Assembly (NCBI RefSeq): GCF_004136015.1
Contig: NZ_CP024866.1
Coordinates: forward strand, 6,538,561-6,602,560
Direction: 5' to 3'
Length of the DNA stretch: 64,000 nt
DNA from: Pseudomonas sp. ACM7
Lineage (GTDB): Bacteria; Pseudomonadota; Gammaproteobacteria; Pseudomonadales; Pseudomonadaceae
In this document: positions 52,505 through 62,666 of the stretch, one piece after another
Layout of the letters: every line of letters begins with the position of its first letter
How positions within the stretch are numbered: the stretch's first letter is position 1
The notes under the pieces: generated by a model
What the model was told of the DNA's origin: nothing
Databases searched by the model: none
Seen by the model: the letters and a program-made list of their open reading frames with translations, nothing else
Program-made: the position numbers and the translations under genes

Positions 52505-53134
52505 TTATTTAGGGCGCCGCAGCGCCCTCACCTTTCCGCTGCCACCGCCGCCGCAGAAAAACTGATCGCCGCCGTCCGATTCAAGCCCCGATACGCCGAC
52601 GCCCGCCGGCAGCTTCACGCTCTCCAACACCTCGCCGGTGGTCGAATCGATATGGCGTAGCTCACTCTCGTCTTCTTCCCAGGTGCCATGCCACAGCTGA
52701 CCTTCGACCCAGGTCACCCCGGTGACAAAGCGGTTGGATTCGAGGGTGCGCAGAATCGCGCCGGTCTCGGGATCGATCTGATGAATCTTGCGATCCCGAT
52801 ACTCGCCGACCCACAACGTGCCTTCCGCCCACGTCAGCCCTGAGTCACTGCCGCCAGGTGCCGGGATAGTCGCGAGTACACTACCGGTCTGCGGGTCAAT
52901 TTTCTGGATGCGATCCTCGGCGATCTGGAACAGGTGCTGGCCATCGAAGGCGGTGCCGGCATGGGCGGCGACATCGATTGAACGCAGTGTCTTGCCACTT
53001 TCAGGGTCCAGGGCGTTGAGTTTGTCGCCGGTGGCAAACCACACGTGCTGGCCGTCCCAGGTGACGCCATGCACCTTGTCGACACCGGCAAAGGGTCCAT
53101 ATTCACGAAGGATTTGGGCTGCTGACTGTTTCAT
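52505..53134 (-). CDS. Beta-propeller (Vgb/glutamine cyclotransferase-like) protein
   Basis: This 209-residue protein is built of short repeated blades of the type W-x-G-x-x-L-W-(x)n-I-D-P-x-T-G: DGQHVWFATGDKLNALDPES, AEGTLWVGEYRDRKIHQIDP and VEGQLWHGTWEEDESELRHI. No signal peptide is seen, so it is probably cytoplasmic. The fold resembles Vgb lactonases and glutamine cyclotransferases, but catalytic residues cannot be assigned. AGGAATGCCAAC precedes the ATG. The HTH gene upstream on the same strand may share its transcript. Confidence 0.75.
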   Translation of the reverse strand: MKQSAAQILREYGPFAGVDKVHGVTWDGQHVWFATGDKLNALDPESGKTLRSIDVAAHAGTAFDGQHLFQIAEDRIQKIDPQTGSVLATIPAPGGSDSGLTWAEGTLWVGEYRDRKIHQIDPETGAILRTLESNRFVTGVTWVEGQLWHGTWEEDESELRHIDSTTGEVLESVKLPAGVGVSGLESDGGDQFFCGGGGSGKVRALRRPK

Positions 53135-53170
53135 GTTGGCATTCCTAGTTACGGGTGGGTGGCGTTCATC

Positions 53171-54391
53171 CTAGTCACCCGGCAACGGAACCGGGAGTAA
53201 CAAGGTCGTCGCGAAACCCGGCACCGGCGGAGTCATCCAGCGACGTGCCCGACCGCGACCGAACGACTGCACCTTGCCCGCGCGGGCCAGTTCCTCGAGT
53301 GCCCGTTGCACCGTCCGCTGGCTGGCACCGAGGGCCAGTGCCAGGGCCGAGCTCGACCACGACTCACCGTCGACGAGGAAAGCGAACACCGACCCGTGCT
53401 TCTCTTCGACGTGTTGCGCCAGCACCACAACGTCAGAGGCAACCAGCGACACCAGCGCAAAACCACGTTGGGTTGCAGTGACGCCGGCCAAGGGTTTCAG
53501 CGCCGCGCGCAGTCGTCCGACTTCGACTCTCAACCGCGCGCGAAGGGACTCATCGGCGTGCTTCAAACGAAAGGCCTGGGTAATCAGCGTTTCCCTCGAC
53601 ACGTCGGCCGGCCACGCTTCGGCCAGTGCCCGTGCGAGGGCAAACAGGACCGGGCGTGTGGCGAGGGAGACCGACATGCCGGCGCCACGCACCACGTAGC
53701 GACAGGCGTCCACGACCATCGACGTGGACGCGAATAACGCTTCAACCTCCTCCAGCAACAGCGGCCGTTCTTCGCCATAGGCAATCAAACGCGCGACGGG
53801 CGTGTCCAGGACAAGGGCAGCGTTTTCCACCTCGGCCGTCAGCGCAGGAATATCGGCGTCGCGCGCTGCGTGCTCGGCCCTTGTGAGTGCAGACCGCGCC
53901 TTGTTCGTCTCGAGTCGTCGCATCGCGATCCCGGCCACGACCAGTTCGTGGGCGGCGCGCAATGCCGGCGGCAATGGCGGGGGGTCCAGCTCGGCGAGCA
54001 GCACGTCGGCCTCTGCGAGATGCCCGATCAGCAGCAAACGCCGTATCTGCAGATACCGCGCATGAGCGGCGTTCACTCGATCGCCGTGCGTCTCAAGCGT
54101 CACCCGCGCCGACTCGAGTGCCTTCACCGGCCAGCCCAACTCCCGGGAGGCGAGCGCGATCTCGGCCTCGGCGACCACACACCGCGCCCGAGCCAAGGCC
54201 TCCTTCGGCCCGAAGGCCCGCGCGGCCCTCTGCACCAGTGCCTTGGCTCGCACCAGATCGCCGAGTTGCGCCATCGCAATCCCGCGCAACGCCAGCGCCG
54301 GCGCATCCTCGCGCAACGCGACCCGGTTCAGCGCGCCGAGCGGATCACCCGCCGCCAGCGCCTGCGCTGCGGCCGTGATCAGCGAGTCCAT
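53171..54391 (-). CDS. Helix-turn-helix regulator with a helical repeat domain
   Basis: This 406-residue protein has a TPR-like all-helical N-terminal part (about residues 1-190) rich in Ala and Leu. A region resembling an OmpR/SARP-type winged helix follows (about 245-310; VSRETLITQAFRLKHADESL, RLRVEVGRLRAAL). The C-terminus carries a second winged helix (LALALGASQRTVQRALEELA, then KVQSFGRGRARRWMTP). It lies 37 bp upstream of the beta-propeller gene on the same strand. Such pairing suggests a dedicated regulator, but the signal is unknown. Confidence 0.7.
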   Translation of the reverse strand: MDSLITAAAQALAAGDPLGALNRVALREDAPALALRGIAMAQLGDLVRAKALVQRAARAFGPKEALARARCVVAEAEIALASRELGWPVKALESARVTLETHGDRVNAAHARYLQIRRLLLIGHLAEADVLLAELDPPPLPPALRAAHELVVAGIAMRRLETNKARSALTRAEHAARDADIPALTAEVENAALVLDTPVARLIAYGEERPLLLEEVEALFASTSMVVDACRYVVRGAGMSVSLATRPVLFALARALAEAWPADVSRETLITQAFRLKHADESLRARLRVEVGRLRAALKPLAGVTATQRGFALVSLVASDVVVLAQHVEEKHGSVFAFLVDGESWSSSALALALGASQRTVQRALEELARAGKVQSFGRGRARRWMTPPVPGFATTLLLPVPLPGD

Positions 54392-54509
54392 CTGAATCCC
54401 GCCACCGTTGTCACTCCTACCGTTCGATGCCTGCTGATGAGTCTATCTCACGCCTGCTTGATGAATATAAGGAAGGCTGATCCGGGATTTTCTGTGCTTG
54501 TGCCACCGT

Positions 54510-54531
54510 CATCGCGGGCAAGCCCGCGATG
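54510..54531. repeat. REP hairpin CATCGCGGGC-AA-GCCCGCGATG
   Basis: This is a perfect 10-bp stem with a 2-base centre, of the GCGGGCAAGCCCGC REP type common in Pseudomonas. It lies 7 bp beyond the stop codon of the LysR gene and probably serves as its 3' end structure. Confidence 0.85.
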
Positions 54532-54537
54532 AGGCCC

Positions 54538-55470
54538 TCACAGCCGACACAAGTCACTGCCCGCCGCCCACCCCGACTGCCGGCCAAATTCCTCGAACAG
54601 TTCAAAAATGGTCGCTTTGACCTTTTGCACCGCGTTGCTCTCGACGACCGTGTCATGCCAGCACAGCGAAAGATCACGGGTAAACAGTCGATGATCGATC
54701 CTGGCCAGTTTGAGCCTGTGTTGCTCAAGTTCAACATGGGCGGCCGCCCACGGCAGGATTGTCACGCCCAGTTTGGCCAGGACAGCCGAGAACAGCAGGT
54801 CCGTGGAGTTGGCCTCGAACTCAACCTCACAGTGCAGGCCAGCCTCCTGGAAGGCCGACTCGACCCGGCTGCGAATCGTGTTCGGCGCACAGGGCAGTAC
54901 CAGCGGCATCTTCGCCAACGCCTCGATCGACACTGGTCCATCCGGTAATAAAAACTCGGGCCATGCCACCAGGTACAGCGTTTCGGTGAACAGCCGCTGC
55001 ATGGCCATGCCACGGGTTTCGACCGCATCGACATTCACCGCCAGCGCCACCCGCCCCACCGTGATCAGGCGCCCCAGGTCGGCGCTCGGTGCATCAATCA
55101 ACTCCAGCTTGATGCCCGGATAGCGACTGCGAATCGTGCGCGCGAGCGGAATCGCCAACATGCGGGCGGTACTAGACGGCATGCCGACCGACACTTTGCC
55201 TTGCGGGAACTCGGCATCCTGACGCAGCAGTTCCTGGGTGCCGTCGGCCTGGCGCAGCAGTTCGATGGCATGCCGATACAACGTCTGCCCGGCCGCGGTC
55301 GGCACGACACCCTGCACGCTGCGCTCGAGCAGTTGCATGTCCATGTCCAGTTCCAGATTACGCATCTGCTGGCTGATCGCGGGCTGCGCGATATGCAGCG
55401 CTTCGCTGGCCCGAGTGATGTTGCCGCACTCGACCACTTTGATGAAATACCACAACTGGCGCAGGTCCAT
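54538..55470 (-). CDS. LysR-family regulator (Nac/Cbl-like branch)
   Basis: This 310-residue LysR protein begins MDLRQLWYFIKVVECGNITR and has the helix-turn-helix ASEALHIAQPAISQQMRNLE. The effector domain starts near residue 90 with KVSVGMPSSTARML. GGAGG at the proper distance supports the start at 55470 rather than 55488. It is divergent from a transporter, CoA-transferase and decarboxylase operon and is probably its activator; dyad sequences such as TATCAT...ATGAGATA near 55518-55537 could be its binding site. Confidence 0.87.
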   Translation of the reverse strand: MDLRQLWYFIKVVECGNITRASEALHIAQPAISQQMRNLELDMDMQLLERSVQGVVPTAAGQTLYRHAIELLRQADGTQELLRQDAEFPQGKVSVGMPSSTARMLAIPLARTIRSRYPGIKLELIDAPSADLGRLITVGRVALAVNVDAVETRGMAMQRLFTETLYLVAWPEFLLPDGPVSIEALAKMPLVLPCAPNTIRSRVESAFQEAGLHCEVEFEANSTDLLFSAVLAKLGVTILPWAAAHVELEQHRLKLARIDHRLFTRDLSLCWHDTVVESNAVQKVKATIFELFEEFGRQSGWAAGSDLCRL

Positions 55471-55636
55471 GCATCCCTCCAAAGCCATATAACTTTCCGA
55501 TGGAAGCAGAGGAATATCATATTTGAAGCTTATGAGATACGACGCCTAGACTCGTCTCACAACAAACGAAGCGCCAACGGCCGTCACCGGCAAGCAGCGC
55601 TTCTATAGGCCTGATCAAGGTCAATGGGAGATCTTA

Positions 55637-56962
55637 ATGTCTAGAGCATTAACAGCATCAGCAACGGGCGTGAAGCCCATCAAAACGCCCCTGACCCGCG
55701 AGCAGATTCGCGGTTTCTGGACGGTTTACGTGGGATGGGTTCTGGATGGCGTGGATTCGGTGATCTTCGCCCTGGTGTTGATTCCTGCCCTGACCGAACT
55801 GCTGCCCGCCTCGGGCATTGAGCCCACCGCCACCAACATCGCCATGTATGGGTCGATCACGTTCGGGCTGTTTCTGATCGGCTGGGGGATGTCGTTCATC
55901 TGGGGACCGCTCGCCGACCGCTTTGGCCGGGTGAAGATGCTGGCCGCCAGCATCCTGGTCTACTCGCTGTTTACCGGTGCGGCGGCGTTCTCGGAGAACA
56001 TCTGGCAGCTCGCGGCGTTCCGACTGATCGCCGGGATCGGCGTCGGCGGCGAGTGGGCACTCGCCGGCACCTATGTGGCCGAAAGCTGGCCGGAAGACCG
56101 GCGCAAGATGGGCGCGGGTTATCTGCAAACCGGCTACTACTTTGGCTTCTTCATTGCCGCGCTGCTGAACTACACCGTCGGCGCCACCTATGGCTGGCGC
56201 GTGATGTTTCTCTGCGGCCTGTTCCCGGCGTTCATTGCGATCTATACCGCGCTGAAAGTGAAAGAGCCTGGCCAGGTGCGCAACGCTGCGCTCAACCTCA
56301 AAACCCCCGAGTTGAAGCCTGCAACCCGCGCGTCGTGGTGGGAAATCTTTGCCCCGGCCTTTCGGCGCCGCACGCTGACCAGCTCTTTATTGGTCGGGGT
56401 CGCCATCGTTGGTTTGTGGGCCGGCTCGGTATACGAAGCGACGGCCGTCGTCACGCTGGCCACCCAGGCGGGTATCGATCATGTCGGCGCGGTGCACCTC
56501 GCCTCCATCGGTGCGGCGGTGCTGTCGCTCAGCACGATTCTGGGTTGCCTCGTGGCGCCCTGGCTGGCCGAACGACTGGGTCGACGGGTTGCGCTGGGAA
56601 TCTATTTCGCCGGCATGGCGGCATCGATCATCGTCGCGTTCGGCTGGGTGTTCTACATGGACGATGGCCTTCATCTGTTCATGGTGTCGCTGGTATTCCT
56701 CGGCTTCTTCGGCGGCAACTTCGCGATTTTCTCGCTCTGGCTGCCCGAGCAGTATCCGACCCGGATCCGCGCCACGGCCTTCGCCTTCAATGCCTCGGTC
56801 GGCCGCTTTATCGGCGCGGGCGTCAACTTCCTGCTGGCCGCTGCGATTCACTGGTACGGCTCGCTCGGCGCGCCCATCGCCTGGACGGCCGCGGCCTTTG
56901 TGGTCGGCATTCTGATCCTGCCGTTTGCCGTCGAAACCCGTGATCAAACCTTGCCGCAATAA
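55637..56962 (+). CDS. MFS transporter, aromatic/dicarboxylic acid type
   Basis: This 441-residue transporter has 12 predicted helices. Helix 1 reads GWVLDGVDSVIFALVL with the DGxD/E motif of acid:H+ symporters. Loop 2-3 carries GPLADRFGRVKML and helix 4 GIGVGGEWALAGTYV. It resembles sugar-acid, benzoate and shikimate transporters. It is the first gene of an operon with a CoA-transferase and an ScpB-like decarboxylase, so the cargo is likely an organic acid that is then activated with CoA. GGGAGATCTTA precedes the ATG. Confidence 0.85.
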   Translation: MSRALTASATGVKPIKTPLTREQIRGFWTVYVGWVLDGVDSVIFALVLIPALTELLPASGIEPTATNIAMYGSITFGLFLIGWGMSFIWGPLADRFGRVKMLAASILVYSLFTGAAAFSENIWQLAAFRLIAGIGVGGEWALAGTYVAESWPEDRRKMGAGYLQTGYYFGFFIAALLNYTVGATYGWRVMFLCGLFPAFIAIYTALKVKEPGQVRNAALNLKTPELKPATRASWWEIFAPAFRRRTLTSSLLVGVAIVGLWAGSVYEATAVVTLATQAGIDHVGAVHLASIGAAVLSLSTILGCLVAPWLAERLGRRVALGIYFAGMAASIIVAFGWVFYMDDGLHLFMVSLVFLGFFGGNFAIFSLWLPEQYPTRIRATAFAFNASVGRFIGAGVNFLLAAAIHWYGSLGAPIAWTAAAFVVGILILPFAVETRDQTLPQ

Positions 56963-56992
56963 CGCGCACCTGAACATTCATTGGAGAACCCT

Positions 56993-58219
56993 ATGCAAGC
57001 GTTGCAAGGCGTGAAGATTGTTGATCTGAGTCGCGCACTGTCGGGGCCTTTCTGCACCATGGTGCTGGCGGACCTCGGGGCCGATGTGATCAAGGTCGAG
57101 CCCGGCCCGACCGGCGACATGAGCCGCACCTGGGGCCCGTTCGACCGGGGCGTAAGCACTTACTACCTGTCGTGCAACCGCAACAAGCGCGGCCTGTGCA
57201 TCGACTTCCGCAATCCCCAGGGATTGGCCACGATCCAGCGCCTGATCGATGACGCCGACGTCGTCATCGAGAACTTCAAACCCGGCACCCTCGACAGCAT
57301 GGGCCTGGGCTATGACGTGCTCAGCGCCCGCAATCCGCGACTGATCATGGGCAGCATCAACGCCTTTGGCACGGACGGGCCGATGAGCAGTTGGCCGGGT
57401 TTCGACCAGATTGCCCAGGGTTATTCGGGACTGATGAGCCTGACCGGTTTCGTCGATGGCGACCCGACGCGTACCGGCACCGCCATCGGCGATTTGACCT
57501 CGGGCATGTGGCTGGTGACGGCGGTGTTGGCGGCCCTGCTGGAGCGCTCGACGACCGGGCAAGGCCAACACGTCAGCACGTCGTTGCTGGCCAGCCTGGT
57601 CGGGCTGTTGAGCGTGCACGGTCAACGCTATCTCAGCCTGGGTGATGTGCCCCGTCGTACCGGCAATGCGCATTCGGTGATTGCGCCTTATGGCGTGTTC
57701 CAGACGCTGGACGGCCCGCTCAATCTGGCGCCGATCACCTCGGCCATGTGGGGGCGTTTGTGCGTGCTGCTCGATTTGCCTGAGTTGCCGGATGACCCGC
57801 GATTTGCCACCAACGAAGCACGAGTCGAACGGCGTGACGAGTTGCGGGAGATTCTGGAAAGCCGCTTGAGAACCCGCAGCAAACTCGAATGGACCACGCT
57901 GTTCGTCGAGGCAGGATTACCCGCCGGTCCGATCAACACGCTCGACGAAGTGTTCGACGACCCGCAAGTGCTGCACAGCCAACTGACCGAGACACTCACG
58001 CACCCGACACTGGGCGCATTGCGTCAGGTGGTGACACCGGTGTTTAGCGCTACTGACGGCGCCGCCAGCCGCCCGCCGCCGCTCCTGGGCGAACACACCA
58101 TCGAAGTCCTGCGCGAAGCCGGTTTCGATGCCGCATCGATCAACGCACTGCTCGCCGCCAAGGTCGTGTTTCAGGACACCGACGATTCGCCCGCACAATC
58201 AACAGGAACCGCCCAATGA
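56993..58219 (+). CDS. Family III CoA-transferase (CaiB/BaiF)
   Basis: This 408-residue enzyme starts MQALQGVKIVDLSRALSGPF, typical of class III CoA-transferases. The catalytic aspartate is expected in TRTGTAIGDLTSGMW, and CoA contacts in CNRNKRGLCIDFRNPQG. It should move CoA from an acyl-CoA donor to a carboxylic acid imported by the transporter upstream. The ATG at 56993 follows TTGGAGAACCCT. The gene overlaps scpB by 4 bp. Confidence 0.9.
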   Translation: MQALQGVKIVDLSRALSGPFCTMVLADLGADVIKVEPGPTGDMSRTWGPFDRGVSTYYLSCNRNKRGLCIDFRNPQGLATIQRLIDDADVVIENFKPGTLDSMGLGYDVLSARNPRLIMGSINAFGTDGPMSSWPGFDQIAQGYSGLMSLTGFVDGDPTRTGTAIGDLTSGMWLVTAVLAALLERSTTGQGQHVSTSLLASLVGLLSVHGQRYLSLGDVPRRTGNAHSVIAPYGVFQTLDGPLNLAPITSAMWGRLCVLLDLPELPDDPRFATNEARVERRDELREILESRLRTRSKLEWTTLFVEAGLPAGPINTLDEVFDDPQVLHSQLTETLTHPTLGALRQVVTPVFSATDGAASRPPPLLGEHTIEVLREAGFDAASINALLAAKVVFQDTDDSPAQSTGTAQ

Positions 58220-59010
58220 ACCCGACCTCCTCCACCACCGTGACCGTCAACATCGTCGATGAACGCATCGCGCGGGTGGTGTTCAGCAACGCCACCCACC
58301 GCAACGCCCTCAGCGCGCAGTTGCTGGCATCCCTCGACGAAAGCCTCACCACCCTCGCCTCCCAACGCATCCCCGTGGTGATACTCGGCAGCGAAGTGGG
58401 CCAGCCGGTATGGAGCGCCGGCCACGACATACGCGAACTGCAACACGACCGCGACCCGATTGCCTACGGCAAACCCCTCGAACAGGTATTGCGCCGCATC
58501 CGCGCCTACCCCGGCGTGGTGATCGCCCTGATTTCCGGCTCGGTCTGGGGTGGAGCGGTCGACCTGGCCATGAGCTGCGACCTGGTCGTTGCCGACCACA
58601 GTGCAAGCTTCGCGATGACTCCGGCAAACATCGGCCTGCCCTACACCACCAGCGGGTTGTTGCGCTTCTTCAACAATTTGCCGATCCACGTGCTGAAGGA
58701 AATGTTCTTCACGGCGCAGAAACTGGATGCCGAACGGGCTGAAAGGTTTGGTTTGGTGAACAGGCTGGTCGACAGCGATGCGCTGGAATCGACCGCGCTC
58801 GAATTGGCCCAAGGCATCGCCGCCAAAGCGCCGCTGGCCATTGCGGCGGTGAAGGAACAATTGCGCATTCTGGAAGACCTGCAACCAATGCCCGTGCAGG
58901 CGATGGAGCAGATTGCGGAACTGCGGCGACAGGCCTGCGAAAGCGCCGATTTCACTGAAGGGCTAACTGCCTTCGCAGAGCGCAGGCCGGCGATGTTTAG
59001 CGGTAAATAG
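58216..59010 (+). CDS. scpB: Methylmalonyl-CoA decarboxylase ScpB-like (crotonase fold)
   Basis: This 264-residue crotonase-fold protein resembles E. coli ScpB (261 residues). Shared features are WSAGHDIRELQ, the oxyanion loop GSVWGGAVDLAMSCDLV, and SFAMTPANIGLPY, as well as the tail EGLTAFAERRPAMFSGK. ScpB decarboxylates methylmalonyl-CoA to propionyl-CoA. The pairing with a CoA-transferase suggests a route from methylmalonate, or a similar diacid, to an acyl-CoA. It overlaps the CoA-transferase gene by 4 bp and is followed by a REP-like repeat. Confidence 0.82.
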   Translation: MNPTSSTTVTVNIVDERIARVVFSNATHRNALSAQLLASLDESLTTLASQRIPVVILGSEVGQPVWSAGHDIRELQHDRDPIAYGKPLEQVLRRIRAYPGVVIALISGSVWGGAVDLAMSCDLVVADHSASFAMTPANIGLPYTTSGLLRFFNNLPIHVLKEMFFTAQKLDAERAERFGLVNRLVDSDALESTALELAQGIAAKAPLAIAAVKEQLRILEDLQPMPVQAMEQIAELRRQACESADFTEGLTAFAERRPAMFSGK

Positions 59011-59042
59011 CACACAGCTGTGAAAGCTTCTGTGTTTGTGAT

Positions 59043-59099
59043 GGCCTCATCGCGAGCAAGCTCTACTCCTACAGGAGCGTGGTTGCCCGCGATGAGGCC
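59043..59099. repeat. Degenerate REP hairpin
   Basis: GGCCTCATCGCG at the left pairs with CGCGATGAGGCC at the right; the interior AGCAAGCTCTACTCCTACAG is a mutated form of the AGCAAGCTCGCTCCCACAG REP core. It lies about 33 bp after the scpB stop. Confidence 0.75.
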
Positions 59100-59255
59100 C
59101 CAACGTTGCCGAGAAAAACTCCCTGATACCAGCAAAAGACTCTGCCTATCACAGCCCAATACTCCCCCTATTAGCTGACTTCCCAACTGGGGTCTAACCT
59201 TATTCGAGCGCCGGCACCATAAGCCGGCCGGTCAAGAGCTGATAAGGAGATAGGA

Positions 59256-59276
59256 ATGGGTCAGAAGCCTGACTAA
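59256..59276 (+). CDS. Possible 6-codon leader ORF
   Basis: The frame MGQKPD-stop starts at an ATG preceded by AAGGAGATAGGA, one of the best ribosome binding sites in this region. It ends 181 bp before katG. A translated leader peptide is possible, but it may equally be the start of a decayed gene. No function can be suggested. Confidence 0.25.
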   Translation: MGQKPD

Positions 59277-59352
59277 ACCTGCCGTAGGCCACCGTACAGG
59301 CAACTCGATTGCCGCTGTTCGGAATTCCCGTGTGATCAAAACAATCAGTTGA

Positions 59353-61713
<2,361 letters not shown>

Positions 61714-61737
61714 CGCAAGCGGTAGTGCTAAAACTGC

Positions 61738-61761
61738 AACGCCTCCCACTGTGGAGGCGTT
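61738..61761 (+). terminator. katG terminator
   Basis: AACGCCTCC and GGAGGCGTT form a perfect 9-bp stem with a six-base loop, followed by GTGCTTTTTG. It lies 25 bp after the katG stop. Confidence 0.88.
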
Positions 61762-61838
61762 GTGCTTTTTGTCACTTGACGCTTCACGCCGTTAGATGGG
61801 AAAACGTGCGTGGCCCGGATGCAAGCGTTGGGTTCGGC

Positions 61839-62394
61839 ATGAATCAAGGAAGACTCATCAACACCATGAAAACCCTCCTGTGTTTGCTGATCGCCACCGG
61901 CGTCGGCACCGCGCTGCAATATGCCGGTCTCCCCCATGGCCTGTTGCTGGGCTCGATACTCGCCACCGCGTTGATCGCCAGCAACTTGCGTTTTTCCCCC
62001 ACGCTGCCCTTCAGCCTTGGCTACGTGCAAATCGTGTTGGGGATCGCGACCGGTCTGATGTTCACGTCGTGGAACAGCCAAACGGCGGCCGCCATGTTGC
62101 CCAGCCTGGGCTTCATGCTGCTGGGCTTGATGGTCCAGAGCGCCGTGGCCGGTTTGTGGCTGCTCAAGGTCTCGGGATGGAACCCGAAGGACTCCCTGTT
62201 AGCCGTGTATCCGGGCGCACTCGCCGCCGTGTTCGATTTACATGCCTGGCGCCATCGAGACCATCGCCCTCGTCGCCTTCAGTGGCGGGCTGAACGTGGT
62301 GATCATTCTGACCCATCATCTGGTGCGGATGGTCGTGCTGCACTTTGCGCCGGCGTTGGTCGTTCAGGCGCGGCGCTGGCGGGAGGATGTTTGA
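61839..62394 (+). pseudogene. AbrB-family membrane protein, internally deleted
   Basis: The first part, from an ATG at 61839 or 61866, encodes membrane helices of an AbrB-type transporter-like protein (LQYAGLPHGLLLGSILATAL, LGIATGLMFTSW) up to SLLAVYPGALAAVFDL near 62240. The frame then turns into nonsense. In another frame, from about 62240 to the TGA at 62394, the C-terminus resumes as MPGAIETIALVAFSGGLNVV and HHLVRMVVLHFAPALVV. The normal protein has two repeats of this type and about 350 residues; here the end of repeat one is joined directly to the end of repeat two. A deletion of roughly 400 bp and a frame change have inactivated it. Confidence 0.78.
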
Positions 62395-62406
62395 TCGCAG
62401 AACGGA

Positions 62407-62490
62407 CTAAGCGGGAGAGATCGTGGCTAGGGCACCAATCAAAATGGTTAACACCAAAAATCCACCCAGGAAAATCGCCATCTTGCCCAT
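62407..62490 (-). CDS. 27-residue single-pass membrane peptide
   Basis: The ATG at 62490 is preceded on the minus strand by TAGGAGGCCCA, a near-perfect ribosome binding site with five-base spacing. The frame encodes 27 residues: MGKMAIFLGGFLVLTILIGA followed by LATISPA, then TAG. After a short basic N-terminus it is one hydrophobic helix of about 18 residues, as in many small bacterial membrane proteins. The stop is 13 bp beyond the AbrB pseudogene stop on the other strand. Function unknown. Confidence 0.65.
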   Translation of the reverse strand: MGKMAIFLGGFLVLTILIGALATISPA

Positions 62491-62666
62491 TGGGCCTCCT
62501 ACATTATGAGTTTGCGGTGCAGTGGCTAACGTGACTGTGGACCGTGCTGTCATTGTGAGCCGGCGGCTGTGTGCATTACAGATGCAGATAGCGCAGGAAA
62601 ATACGGATCAGAACACCGAATTGGGGCTAAATCGCCTTTAAACGTCAATTCCGTCAGGATCTATTT

